Origin: Mytilus trossulus
Taxonomy: Eukaryota > Mollusca > Bivalvia > Mytilida > Mytilidae
Length of the DNA: 64,000 nt
Direction of reading: 5' to 3'
NCBI RefSeq assembly: GCF_036588685.1
Contig: NC_086383.1
Span: 339,203-403,202, forward strand
Of this stretch, positions 46,116 to 58,062 are shown piece by piece (the first letter of the stretch is position 1; each line of letters starts with the position of its first letter). Position numbers and translations under genes: made by a program. The notes below the pieces were generated by a model. That model saw only the letters and a list, made by a program, of their open reading frames with translations, ran no database searches and was not told where the DNA came from.

Positions 46116-47784
46116 AGAAATGTGGAGCTAGTCTCTTTCATGCAGCAATTTTTAATATCCAATATAAACTTTGAAAAGGCAAGAGCATAGAAATGTACAC
46201 CAATGAGAACAAATCTTTGTGAATTAAATCATTCCAAAACTTAAATGTGTCATAAATGTTGCATTATTTATCAGTAGAGAATGCCAGATAATCAGATTCC
46301 AGTAAGATTGCCCAACTAAAGGTTTGTGTTGGTCATGTATTGTAAATCCTGGTTGTTTTGATAAGCTGGGCTGTGCAGGTTGCCCGGCCGCCCCTTTCAG
46401 TGTGAGACAATATTTTGTTTATTGTAAACAAAATCACCGATTAAAGAATTAAGTGGGCCCCCTTTTAAGCAGTTAGTGCGAATCCCCTTAGGTTTCAACC
46501 ATAACATGCAAAACTGGGGGAGGGGAGAGTTATTTTTACCGAGTCAAACATTTTCCTAATTATAATACATTGAGATTTAACATAATTTTATACTTTCCTA
46601 TAAGTAGTGTTTGTATTAAAGTATTGCCAACAAAATTCATTAACTTTGGAGTCATAATATTGTTTAAGTACAACAAAACCTTACCCCTAGTACATCATAA
46701 AAGTGCATAATCTACTGTAACACACGTGCATGGTAAATTCGGATCACATATTTTCTATTTCGATTTTATAAGAATTCGAAGGTTAATATCATTTACCCTA
46801 TCATTCAAAAATTTTCTGGGACTTTTTTTAACAATCAAAGTTTAACACCGAGGTTACAAAAAAAATCCAATAAAAACGTTGAATGTAAATGATATGACAC
46901 TTTAAATTCTTATATCATAGGACTCATGTTTTTCAAACATAATGTGTTGATCAATTATGTTATGATGATTTTGATAAACTTCACATTAGGTAATCTGTCA
47001 CGCATATTGATTACATTATATCGAGTTGTCCCAACGATATACTTGTCGGTGTGCTCGATCATACGAATTTACCGACATTCATATAGACAAAATGACACAA
47101 CTTTGAAAAATTCTTGTGACGAAACTACATTTCGGAACACGTTAAAAATTGGATACTAAGAAAGCTACACTATTGAGGTTTGATATATATTTTTTCCAAA
47201 AAAAAAAAAGGAAAAATATGCAGTCAAATCTGGCAGTTTTTTACACACCCCTATTTTGAACAATAGATTGTTCAATTAACAGCATGTTTGGCAATTAAAA
47301 AAATCATATATTAACAAATTTAGCTTTAACATATACGTAAAGTACTTATAGTGGTTATATAAAAGTTATTCAATGGTTTTGTGTTTTAAGAGATATTCAT
47401 CCCTATGCATATCGGTTTGTATGCGTAAATTGTCTCTCCTGTTTTTTTACCTTTTCTATCTCTTTCATAAGAAGAGTGACTTTTCGATTGTTCTCGTGTC
47501 ACTGGAAATCTCAATGTGCCAACACGAAACTGACGGGTCGGTTTTAACATGACATGACACATCTAATTGTATTGCAATACTTTTATTGTAATTTTTCTTT
47601 AAACATAAACAGTATTGTTCATAATTATGTTCAATTAATTTATTAAACCTTTCTAGAAGTTTTTGCTTAAATATATTCTAATAATTCGGTAAAGAATTCA
47701 TATTTCCTGCAGGAAAACAAAATAAGTAACAAGTCGACCTTCAATATTAGTGCATTCATCACACAAAAGAACTACAAACAAGCT
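46116..47784. other. Unassigned sequence
   Basis: No supported gene. The frame at 46926-47159 shows no recognisable motif. It has a few homopolymer runs only. Confidence 0.3.
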
Positions 47785-48010
47785 GTCCCAAGTCAGGATC
47801 ATGTAATTCAGTGGATGTCGTTTGTTCATGTATTACATATTTGTTTTTTCGTTCATTTTTTTACGTAATTTAGGCTTGCATTGTTTTATATTTGTCATTT
47901 CGGAACCTATTATAGCTGACTATGTGGAATGGGTTTTGCTCATTATTGAAGACCGTACAGTGACCTATAATTATTAGTTTCTATGTCATTTGGTCTCTTG
48001 TCCATCAAGA
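47785..48010 (+). repeat. Dispersed repeat A
   Basis: GTCCCAAGTCAGGATCATG, ATGTCGTTTGTTCATGTATT and GACCGTACAGTGACCTATAA in order. The 3' end is diverged. Confidence 0.65.
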
Positions 48011-48559
48011 ATCACTTACACAGTGAAAATTGTTTTTTCTTGAACTTGTGTGATATTTTCCCCATATCGAAGTCCTAACTAATATTTCAAGTTGAAGACG
48101 AGCAATTAAAGTGCGGTTTTTGTGCTTTTTTGAGTTTTTAGCATTGAATGTACTGATTGTGTGTCGTAGATAATTTTTTCGTCATAGTAATCACAATCTG
48201 AAAGAGGAAAAAAGAAATATAGCAGCTAGACATTACCAAAATGTAAGACAAATTGTGGGAAATTAACTGTAAAAGGCAATAACTACTTTTTGTAGACCTT
48301 TTTGCTGTCAACAGGTTTTCTTCATGCATGGTAATATTCAAGATGATAGCCAAAAACTGCAAAATTCTGGTGAGCGCAAAAAGAGATAGTGGCAATTTGT
48401 AAATTTTATATTACACAGTTATAAATACTTTCTTGGATTGAAAAAAAAAAAAACTAAATTCATAATGCATCTCGTTTGAATTGTTTTATCATTTGTAATG
48501 TTGGGGTCTTTCATATAGCACACTATTTTACTCATAGTTGAAAGTAACATCATGACCTT
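48011..48559. other. Unassigned sequence
   Basis: No gene recognised. The minus-strand frame at 48138-48395 has no known motif. Confidence 0.3.
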
Positions 48560-48665
48560 TATAGATATAAGAATATAACATATGAGTGCAAATGAGACAA
48601 CTCTCCATTAAAGTCATAATTTTTAAAGATAAACCATTGAAAGTCAAAGTACAGTCTTATATGTA
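48560..48665 (-). repeat. Dispersed repeat B fragment, minus strand
   Basis: TATGAGTGCAAATGAGACAA, CTCTCCATTAAAG and AAACCATTGAAAGTCAAAGT. Confidence 0.55.
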
Positions 48666-48744
48666 CCATTTACTAGTTTTCTGGATCTTGAGTTGATTAA
48701 GAGAGCATGAAACTAAAAAGACTCAATGTGTCAGTGGCAACTCA

Positions 48745-48782
48745 GGAGCGGATCCAGTAGGGAAAAGGGGGGGGGGGGGTTA
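48745..48782. repeat. Repeat G fragment with poly-G
   Basis: CAGGAGCGGATCCAGTAGGG followed by a run of about 14 G. Confidence 0.45.
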
Positions 48783-48899
48783 ACTCGACAGATGATAAAA
48801 AGATACAAATACTACATGAAAATACACGTGGACGTGTCCGGGTACTTGTACATCCCAAAAACAAATAGAAACGTAGTGCAGATATGAGAGTACTCGCAG

Positions 48900-49025
48900 T
48901 AAGCCTAATAGACTCATCGTAGATACAAGGTTTGAAATTTTGTATTTGAGCCAGACGTGCGTTTCGTCTACAAAAGGCGCATCAGTGACGATCGAATAAA
49001 GTCCGAAATTAAAGAGTTCCTACTC
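48900..49025 (+). repeat. Dispersed repeat F
   Basis: GACTCATCGTAGATACAAGG, GCCAGACGTGCGTTTCGTC and GCGCATCAGTGACGATCGAA. Confidence 0.6.
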
Positions 49026-49604
49026 GAATACATTAGTCTGACTCCTGGCGGACAATATTTTCTTTTACACCTGTTAAGCGGAAAAGCAGCAAATACTGAT
49101 TTTCAATTTATAGGTTTGATCAGACACAAGTCTTAAATCCCCCCAAAATTCTATAACTTTCAGAATAAATCTTGGTAGAGCTAAACAATAATTTTTGTTT
49201 GCGGGAGATGCATTCATCTGTTTATTTTTCTGTTGTTTTTATTGTAGGAGTTTTGTTATTCAGTCTTTAGTGTTGTTTTGTGTAGACTCTTTGTTTTTTG
49301 TTGTTATAATACATTTCAGTACTCGGGTTTATTGCCGTTTTCATGGGCAGCCTCTTCGTGGGTGTGTTACATGCGATACGTTTTTCGTGCAGTTATGCAA
49401 CATTCAAACATTTGAATGTGTCCCTGTCGAGCTGACACAATCACAATAGCCGCCTTTCGTACGTGTCTTAAACTATTCTTGTGTTACCTATTCTAAGATC
49501 GGTTCCGGACTTCTTTTGACTATGCATATTGGTTTGTTTTTGTTGATTCCACATAAGATAGATGTATAAATGGGGGGTCAGATTTCACTTAACAAGTTAC
49601 ACAC

Positions 49605-49607
<3 letters not shown>
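49026..49607. other. Repeat-like unassigned sequence
   Basis: It has TTTGCGGGAGATGCATTC and CGGTTCCGGACTTCTTTTG words that resemble retroelement tails. The frame at 49195-49449 is not supported as a gene. Confidence 0.3.

Positions 49608-49642
<35 letters not shown>
49608..49642 (+). repeat. (AT)n microsatellite
   Basis: About 17 AT dinucleotides. The frame at 49562-49768 crosses it and is rejected. Confidence 0.9.
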
Positions 49643-49646
<4 letters not shown>

Positions 49647-49940
49647 GCCGCATTTGTGCGGCTATCTATCTCGGGATTCTCTTGCCTATGTTAGTTTTGT
49701 ATGATTGGGTTTTTTTTACTACTTATTTTGGTTCCTTTATATTTTTTCGGAGATTTTTTTTTTATTAAATTTCATATTTGCTGAACTTGGATACAAACAT
49801 ATTGTTTAGATGCAAGCAAAATCTTACTTGTGGGATATCCTCGCTGTGTTGAAGACCAATTGGTGGCGTTGTGCTGTTTTCTGCTCTTTGGACGGGTTAT
49901 TGTCTCTTTGACACATTCTCAATTTTCATTCTCAATTTTA
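49643..49940 (+). repeat. RT-element-like tail, diverged
   Basis: TGTTGAAGACCAATTGGTGG, GACGGGTTATTGTCTCTTTG and ACACATTCTCAATTTTCATT follow the order of the last part of the RT element at 58063-59541. Confidence 0.5.
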
Positions 49941-50689
49941 AGATCTAAAGTTTCCAATGAGAATAACATGCTTTATACTATTCTTATATTGATAGACATT
50001 ATATTTGTCAATATCTAAATGGTCAGAGTCAGAATTATTTCAAAACAATTAAAAGCTTGTGTGATGTTTATACTCCATTCAGTTGCATAAAGGACCTACA
50101 TGTTGTACTTAGGCAGCAACCATTTGATTTTTTTTTTGGGGGGGGGGGGGGGGGTTGTCAAAATTAGTTGGTTGTTGCCTTATGAATTATATGTTCTCGT
50201 CTTGAACATGTTCGAAATATTTGTGTCTGGACGTAAAGAAAATAACAATTAATTACAGCGAATCAGTTAAAAGTTATGTGTGGTAATATTATATTAATGA
50301 TTTAGAAAAAAATTGTAAAAAGCTAGTATACAAAAGTTAAACTCGCATTTTATAACGTCCTACACATGCATTTCTTCTTTAGTATAGCAGATAATTTTTT
50401 CGACAGAAAATCTCAATTGTTGACAGTCTAGTTGGAGCGTTTGTCTGAGATTTATTTTCGGAACTCCCAGCCTGTTTATTTTAATTAGCAACAAGCCTAA
50501 CTTTAACATTCCTATCTTGTTTGATAATCACATTTGATTGTTTCAACAACGCGCCTTTTTCTATCTGCGGTTAATATTGGTGAACTTTGACATATATTTT
50601 CAATGTTGTATAAAATATGTTGTTTTCAAATACTACACTATAAATTTGCAATGAAGCCTAACATTACGTATACTTGAGGGACCGATCCA
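49941..50689. other. Unassigned sequence with poly-G run
   Basis: A T-run followed by about 18 G at 50128-50155. No gene recognised. Confidence 0.35.
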
Positions 50690-50812
50690 GCCATTCAAAA
50701 AGGGGGGTCCAACCATATGTTCCACTTCAAATGCATTAATAGTAAAAAAAAAAGGGGGGTTCAACCCCCGGAACCTCACCCCACCCCCACTCCGGAATCC
50801 GCAAACTGTAGT
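50690..50812. repeat. Dispersed repeat G
   Basis: CCATTCAAAAAGGGGGGTCC, AAATGCATTAATAGT and GGGGGGTTCAACCCCCGGAA. Confidence 0.6.
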
Positions 50813-50894
50813 AACATTTTAATTTGCAAATCTACAAAAGTTGCGTGCATGAACATTGTTTTCCATTTTGATTATAAAACTTGGGGAAGTCATT

Positions 50895-51150
50895 AAATTG
50901 AGAATGTAAATGAGGAATTTGTCAAAGAGACAATAACCCGACCACAGAAAAGACAACATCAGAAGGTCTTCAACGTAGCGAGAAATTCTTAGTTCTGGTC
51001 CCTAAACAAATATATACTAGTTCAGTGATAATGAAGGCCATATTAGACTCTAAATTGTACACAAGAAACTAAAATTAAAAATAATACAAGACTAACAAAG
51101 GCCAGAGGCTCCTGACTTGGGACAAGCGCGAAAATGTGGCGGGGTTAAAC
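50895..51150 (-). repeat. RT-element 3' tail, minus strand
   Basis: TCAAAGAGACAATAACCCGA, AGACAACATCAGAAGGTCTT, AATATATACTAGTTCAGTGA and AAAGGCCAGAGGCTCCTGAC match the inverse of 59270-59530. A repeat A tail (TTTGTCTCATTGGCAATCAT) follows at 51190-51230 on the plus strand. Confidence 0.7.
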
Positions 51151-51230
51151 ATATTTATGTTTATAACATACATTTTGTCTTTTGTAGATATTTGTCTCAT
51201 TGGCAATCATACCACATCTTCTTTTTTTAT

Positions 51231-51964
51231 AATGTATGTACACGTTAATATAAAATCTGCTATTTTCGGTCGTTAAATTATTTATAAAAACACACGTTTG
51301 ACGTTACAGAAAAGAGGGATGATATGATGCCTTCTTTCAATTTTCTTATCCCCATTACTCTTATACGAAAATCCGTCAAATAATTTTCACCAGAATATCT
51401 CATCTTTTACCCCCTCTCTTCACCCAGTTCCTAATCTGTTGACCCCAACTGCCCGCCCGCTAACCCCCCTTTCCCTCCCCATGTTTCTTTACCTCTGTCA
51501 GGAAATAACGGGATATGTGGGATCGCTTCATTTTTAAGTGATACATGTATGTGTTTACCATAAATATGTGTCTTTTTAAAGGTGTGTTGGTTCCCTAGAT
51601 AATTATTTACTAAACTGTAACTTGTACAATGTAAATGTGTTCTTAGTGTAATATTTGTATGTTCCCCTAACAGAACACTTCAATGGTGAAAATTGGCACA
51701 TTTCACTTGAAGACCATTTAATAATGTGTTCCCTAAAGGAAAATTTCAATGTTCCTCAAAAATACATTGTATTTGATGTTAACTTAATGTTGTTTTCCTA
51801 TATGCAAATTAATATATGTTCCTCCCAATATTGTTTTGCTAAATAATAATTTAATTATGTGTTCCACATGGAATATTTCACGAAATGATGAATTTGTTAG
51901 TCTTGTTTGATATTTTTTATTCATCTTGTTTTGATAATCAGTTTTTCTATTCATATAATATACA
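51231..51964. other. Unassigned sequence with C/T-rich patch
   Basis: A C/T-rich stretch at about 51410-51480 (ACCCCCTCTCTTCACCC...). No gene signal. Confidence 0.35.
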
Positions 51965-52155
51965 TAAATATAGGAAGATGTGGCGTGTGCTAGTGCCAAT
52001 GAGACAACTCTTCATCCAAGTATCAATTTATAAAAGTAAACCATTATATGTCAAGGTACGGCCTTCAACACGGAGCCTTGGCTCACACCGGACAGCAAGC
52101 TATAAAGTGCCCTAAAATTACTAGTGCTAAACCATTCAAACAGGAAAACCAACGG
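51965..52155 (-). repeat. Dispersed repeat B, minus strand
   Basis: TATAGGAAGATGTGGCGTGT, CCAATGAGACAACTCTTCAT, CACGGAGCCTTGGCTCACAC and ACCATTCAAACAGGAAAACC. Confidence 0.75.
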
Positions 52156-52424
52156 TCTAAACTCTTGGTGTTTTTTTTGACAGTCAATAATAGCTGAGCC
52201 AAGACGTAGCGGAACTTTAGCCTTGTTTGTATTTACTTGATGAAAATTCAATTCATTGTCCTTTAAACTATCTAGACGAGAGGGTAACATTAAAAAAAAT
52301 GGTCACCCTCTCAGCCATGTGATAGAGTAAATTAACACCCTCGTATCAGCCATAAAAATATTGCATTTTCATATGAAGTATATTCAATTTTTTGACGTTC
52401 ACCAATTTAACCACAAGTTAGGAT

Positions 52425-52605
52425 GTTTGTAAACTCGTTTAAATTGTTTTACCTATCATTTCGAGGCTTTGTAACTGATTTTGTAGTTTGGTATTTTTTT
52501 TTTATTAGTGAAGGTCGTACGGTGACCTTAAGTTGTTGATTTTTGTGGCACTTGGTCTGTTGTGAAAAGTTGACTCATTGACAACAATATCACATCTTTT
52601 TTTAA
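52425..52605 (+). repeat. Dispersed repeat A, 3' half, diverged
   Basis: TCGAGGCTTTGTAACTGA, GTGAAGGTCGTACGGTGACC and CAATATCACATCTT. Confidence 0.5.
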
Positions 52606-52794
52606 ATTATGTTAATTACGCGAGCAAAAAATTAATGCACTACACGACGGTTCCCAAGCCTTCATCTATAGATATAATGGTTAGGAATCTGACATGCTAC
52701 AGTAAATGTAATATTTTCAAAAGAACACAAAGTCATATGCAGTTGTGATAATACAAATTTAATTAAAACTTAATACTTATTTTTCTTAAAACAT

Positions 52795-53560
52795 TAAGCC
52801 TCGGTCACACCTTACCGGATCGCTCGAACGGACGCCTAGCGGATAATTTTTTTCAATCCGTTCAAGTCCGTTCTTATCCGTTAGACGTCCGTCCTAATCC
52901 GTTGCATGTCTGTTAAGTGTACGTTTTATCCGTTGACGTCCGTTCTGTTCGGTGTAAAACGATTGAGCATGGTCAAAATTTTGAACGGACGTCCAACGGA
53001 TACAATATCCGTTGTACGTCCGTTTTGTACGGTACTCGTCCGTTTCGCTTCCGTTTTGTATCCGTTACGTGTCCGTTAAACATCCATTGGAGATAAATTC
53101 ACCAACGGACTTCTACCGGACGTTTAACGGATAAAACGGATGTTGAACGGATGGGCAACGGACTCATGCTGGACGTATAATGGATAAAACGGACGATGAA
53201 CGGATCTGCAGCGGATAAATGCCAATTAAAAATTTCGCGTCAGAAATGCCAATTATTGGTATGTCAGATTTCTTAAGGTTCGTGAATTCTTATTATACAT
53301 AATCTATCTTAGAGTATAGGCACGTCTTCACAATCAAGCAGCTCTTATTCAGGCCAGACATGCGATTTACATGTATTATTATTGTCGCCTTTGATTTTCC
53401 GTATATCTTGTTCATCCGTTTTAACCGGTACGCTTCCGTTAGGTTACGTTTTATGCGGTACTCGTCCGTTGGATGTACGTTCGACATCCGTTCTGTCTGG
53501 TACGTTTCTGTTTCTCGTACGTTGCATATACGTAGTCTTAAGTATTCTCTAGACTGATTT
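52795..53560. repeat. Dense TCCGTT/AACGGA repeat block
   Basis: After CCTCGGTCACACCTTACCGG, the hexamer TCCGTT occurs about twelve times at 52855-53085 and its complement AACGGA about ten times in the same 430 bp, mainly in the second half. More TCCGTT-type words lie at 53415-53500. The two strands' words are partly separated, so the block is a loose, large dyad. The minus-strand frame at 53293-53634 reads through these words and is not considered a gene. It may be a MITE built from nested short inverted repeats. Confidence 0.7.
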
Positions 53561-53825
53561 AACTCCATTTTTGTACAATAGTGTGTACAATCAGGGAGAA
53601 TCCATGAAATGTGAAAAGGGAGTGTAAATCCCAAAAAGGCAATTCATACTGGCGAGAGGAGCTAGGTGAAGGACTACTTTATCCTTTGGATAAATATAAC
53701 TGTGAGAACCATACTATTTTATGTCTATTTCGATGAAAGGAGGGGGAGTGAACATCTTGCACGCCCTATCAAAGAACGCCACTGACAATGACAAGACTCG
53801 ATGATTTCTTGATCAAGTGATAATT
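53561..53825. other. Unassigned sequence
   Basis: Nothing recognised. Confidence 0.3.
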
Positions 53826-54015
53826 AAACTCATCATAGATACCAGGATAACATTTTGTTTATACGACAGACGCGCGTTTCGTCTACAAAAGACTCATAAG
53901 TGACGCTCGAATCCAAAAAAGTTAAAAAGCCAAATAAAGTACGAAGTTGAAGAGCATTGAGGACCGAAAATCCTAAAAGTATTGCCAAATACAGCTATAT
54001 ACGGTAATCTATGCC
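53826..54015 (+). repeat. Dispersed repeat F, near-complete copy
   Basis: AAACTCATCATAGATACCAG, GACAGACGCGCGTTTCGTC, AAGACTCATAAGTGACGCTC, AAAAGCCAAATAAAGTACG and TGCCAAATACAGCTATAT. This is the best copy in the window. Confidence 0.7.
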
Positions 54016-55089
54016 AGAGGTAGATAAAAGATATGACATGGGTATAATCTGTTCTAAACTGTATTAATAGAGTTGGAATATTGATTATATTTTTTAGTAA
54101 GACAAGACATCGTTGTTTCGTCCTTGAATCAAAGTACCTAGTATGCTTATTTTTAGTCTGGACTTTAGGTATACGTATTGACGACTAATAAACGTAAACT
54201 GATCGTACTAAGGTGCACATTTATCTTTGATTTCAAAACCCTTCTGTTTAAACTCGTCTTTGTTCTCTTACTACAATAAACTTACAATAAACTCAATTTA
54301 ACTTTTCAACTCATTAACCAAAATCGAGTGGTATTATAGTGGAAGAGGGCAGACATGTAAAAATGGTGTACCAAAGTTTAACATGCATGGATATGAAATA
54401 ACTACTGGCAAAAGTCCATAATAATAATTAATACTTTGATACAACAGTTTATAAAAAAATATTACATGTGATTAGTCACTTGATATAAACAAGCTTCAAT
54501 CGATTTATGTATACCAGTCAACAAAGGAAACGATTTGATTGGACTTCAGTGGCAAATAGTTCATGCATGGTTCCGGACGTACGCAAGAAACAATACAAGG
54601 CAATGTATATAATAAAATTGGATACACTGTAATAAGGAAAATAATAGGCCAATTGGTCCTAACGTATTTACAAAATGTTATGTTCTTATCAAAACTATTG
54701 AAGACACATACGCGATTTCTGTTGTTGCAATAATTGATATTTCAAAAATCATATTTTCACCCAAAAAGTCATGAATTGATGTTGAGCTGAAAACTTCAAA
54801 CTTAATCAAAGTACTGAACATCGGATGACCGCACATTCTTGTGGATGGTCAAAAGCACATGTCACAGAAAAAAATTTACACTTCTATACCTGAAACTGAC
54901 ATAATGTTCAGAGTATATTTTTTTCTGAGACAAATTTGTGTGTGGATTTTGAATAAATGGCAGTAAATTCAACCACACTGTAATAACTATTATATAGTTG
55001 TGATACAAATTAGTATACCTGGTACTATTATAATAATATAATAAACTTGCCAGAGAATGCACTGGTTTGTTGTTATATATATTAGTAAT
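54016..55089. other. Unassigned sequence
   Basis: No element or gene recognised. Confidence 0.3.
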
Positions 55090-55400
55090 ATAACAGTTAC
55101 ATGTATATGTGCCTGTCCCAAGTCAGGACTAAGCCTGTAATTCAGTGGTTGTCGTTTGTTTATGTGTTACATATTTGTTTTTCGTTCATTTTTTTTACAT
55201 AAATAAGGCCGTTATTTTTCTCGTTTGAATTGTTTTACATTGTTTTATCGGGGCCTTTTATAGCTGACTATGCGGCATGGGCTTTGCTCATTGTTGAAGG
55301 CCGTATGGTGACCTTTAGTTGTTAATGTTTGTGTGATTTTTGTCTTTTGAGGATTGTTGTCTCATTGGCAATCATACCACATCTTCTTTTTTATATATAT
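55090..55400 (+). repeat. Dispersed repeat A, near-complete copy
   Basis: TATGTGCCTGTCCCAAGTCA to CAATCATACCACATCTTC and TATATATA. Very close to the copy at 10898-11205. Confidence 0.8.
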
Positions 55401-55429
55401 AATTTTCAGCCATTTGCATAAACAGTAAA

Positions 55430-55570
55430 AACACAAAAATACTGAACTCCGAGGAAAATTCAAAAAGGAAAATCCAAAAACAAAAGGCAAAATCAAAAGT
55501 CCAAACACATCAAACGAATGGATAACAACTGTCATATTCCTGACTTGGTACAGGCATTTTCTAATGTAGA
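55430..55570 (+). repeat. Dispersed repeat H
   Basis: TGAACTCCGAGGAAAATTCA, AAAAGTCCAAACACATC, ATGGATAACAACTGTC and CCTGACTTGGTACAGGCATT. Part of it recurs at 33215-33265. Confidence 0.55.
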
Positions 55571-56639
55571 GATCATGCTATTCTACTATTCTAATAATAG
55601 TGCAGTGCAAGTGCATGGTGGACACTCTTTTGTAAAAAATCGATGTTCTAAAATATTAGATACATTTGTTTGAGAAGCCATTCATATTTTCCCGCTAAAA
55701 AACGTATAGAGAGTAACCGGTCCTTGCCGGGACTGTCGCTAAACGTTCTTGAGATATTCTTCCGCAAGCTTTAACACAACTTTCAACTTCAAACGTTCAA
55801 TGTTTTGCATGTTGTTTTCTGTAATAAGCATATAACAAAAGTGCCTAACTCTTTAATGTATAGGTATTACAAAGACAAGTACGTATAATTGATTTTAAGA
55901 TCGAGAAAAATTGTCCAGTGAGCAAACATATATACATATGTACGTACAATTGTAATCAAAATGAAATTGATAGAATGAATTATCGAAGAATTTAAAAAGA
56001 GAAAAATATTCAACGAGTGACCGACCAACACATTACTTTGCTAAGTCGCGCAACCCATTTGAATTCTTTGATTAGTTATTCTTTTTAAAACATTGCCAAA
56101 TGACTTTTTTTTAAGTAGAAATGATAAGAAACTCACACGTATGTCTAATCAAAATGATATTTAAATTTCACAGACATTATTTGATAAGAAGATACCAAGT
56201 CAAAAGCCGATGAAAAAACGGAATTAGGAAAACAAATGGCACACATACAGGTGAACTAGTGTGGACCCTACTAGATGACTGACCAAAAAGAAAAATGTAA
56301 ATTATATCATCCACTGGTAATTAGCTATTTCGACGTCTCCGTAACTTTTTTTTTCAGTAGACACTTCATCTTTTGATAAATACGGAAAACTTTTTATGTA
56401 TAAATATCTTAATATGTTTAAAGAAGTGCATAATATCAAATCATGAAAATAAAAATTGTTTAGTCTCTAGGAAATCTTGTAAGATTTACGCTGCTAGTTT
56501 TGCTAAATAGTTGCAAATTTTGTACTCGATGCAATTTTGGATACCGTGACGGTACCGTTGTTTTCAAACCTCTGAAGTCAGACTTACAAATTTACAAATT
56601 ACAAATTTAATAAGAAATAAAACAAATGTCACGGAAGCT
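55571..56639. other. Unassigned sequence
   Basis: No gene or repeat recognised. Confidence 0.3.
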
Positions 56640-56840
56640 TTTGTACATAAATCAGGCTGTTAGTTTTCTCGGTTTTTTTTTTACATTCGTCATTTCGGAG
56701 CCCTTGATAGCTTATTTTTTGTATGAATGTTTCTCATTGTTGAAATCCGTTTTATGACGTATAGTTGTTAATTTCTGTGTCATTTGGTCAATAGTGATGA
56801 GTTTTCTCAATGACAATCATACCGCTTCTTCTTTCTATTA
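56640..56840 (+). repeat. Dispersed repeat A, diverged
   Basis: ACATAAATCAGGCTGTTAGT, TCATTTCGGAGCCCTTGATA and CAATGACAATCATACC. Confidence 0.55.
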
Positions 56841-57719
56841 TATTTGATCTTTATAAAACTAATGTTTGCTACGAATAAAATAAAAGCGATAAATATATAA
56901 TGTACATCAAGTCGTATTTCAGAGGGATCTTATTCTCCTGCGGTTGTACCGTAGCTGTGTAGAATATATACAGTCAGCTATCAGTATTGGTATTCAGGAT
57001 TGGCTCGAGCTCGTAAACGCTTCTAAAACTAAAACAATGTTTGATTTATTTATTTAGAATATGCCTATTAAGTGGCTATGCGACTATACAAATATGTGTG
57101 TTTATACATGTAGTGCCAACGTATAGGTTACAATAAATAAAAGTCTTTAAACAAAAAGTTATCCTGTGTGAAACAGTAAATTTGTCGTACATTGTAATGT
57201 AATTTTCAAGGTGAAATGTTGTGGAGATTGAAAACTATGTGAACGTTATTCACATCTCTATCATAATTCGATTATTTGTTTTGTTACTAACATCCCCTGA
57301 CAATGTCGACAAAACTGTTAAACTTTTAATTGTTCTCTCTTTTAATTTGAAAAACTTATTTTAAGATAATAAACTAAGTCGTGACCTTATTTGTGAATGT
57401 ACGGATATGTATATGTGCATAGAATTATATGTTTCTAAATACAGCTGACATTATTTTTGTAACTAGTGTTAATATAACACATTTTAAAATTTAATAAAAA
57501 AGGAAAGAGACATATAATGTACGTATAAATTGCATGATTGATTTCGTGGTTATAAAGGTTGATAAGTTGATATGTTCTCTATATCACAAAAGCCAATAAA
57601 CAGCAAATATTAATCAAACTACATCGAATTTTTATTTTCATTTGCCGCTATTAGTCGTCGCATGTGAATGATTAAACCAGTAGTGTGTCCTTTTCCTTTT
57701 TTAAGTCTCTGCAGCGACA
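56841..57719. other. Unassigned sequence
   Basis: No gene or repeat recognised. Confidence 0.3.
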
Positions 57720-58055
57720 TTTAATTAAGTAGGACATTGGGGTGATTCAATTTGTGATGAACGCTTTTTTGTGGAATTATTTATGAATCATAGGAAAACT
57801 CTTACAGAATAGAAAAAAGGATATAAAAGGATACCTAGCCTCATTATTCGATTGTCATCTGTGATATCACTTGTTGTTTATAGTGCCGAACGGTAAAGTC
57901 CTTTAAGAAAATCAGATTTGATTTTCTTGTATTTGAAGCGTTTTGTCAAAGTTAAAAGGATTGCAAAGTGTGTCTACAAGTGCTGGTATTGCAACAGTGA
58001 GTAACATAAGGAGTAAGGAAGTTGTAAATTTATCATATTCAAACTCTTTTATGTT
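57720..58055 (-). pseudogene. Relic of an unknown small gene (copy 1)
   Basis: On the minus strand the frame within 57912-58190 contains AIPALVDTLCNPFNFDKTLQ, which matches the two palindrome copies (about 61024-61380 minus and 61584-61940 plus). It then stops after QENQI. Sequence further downstream to about 57720 still matches at the DNA level but carries stops and shifts. The 5' end is replaced by the RT element at 58063. Function unknown. Confidence 0.55.
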
Positions 58056-58062
58056 ATTTTTT

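Noticed and set aside
48138-48395. Minus-strand hydrophobic frame of 85 residues
   Set aside because: The composition is as expected from AT-rich non-coding DNA; no motif, no second copy.
53293-53634. Minus-strand frame of 113 residues with repeated Tyr-Arg-x-Glu/Lys-Arg words
   Set aside because: The words come from the TCCGTT-type DNA repeats; there is no independent sign of coding.
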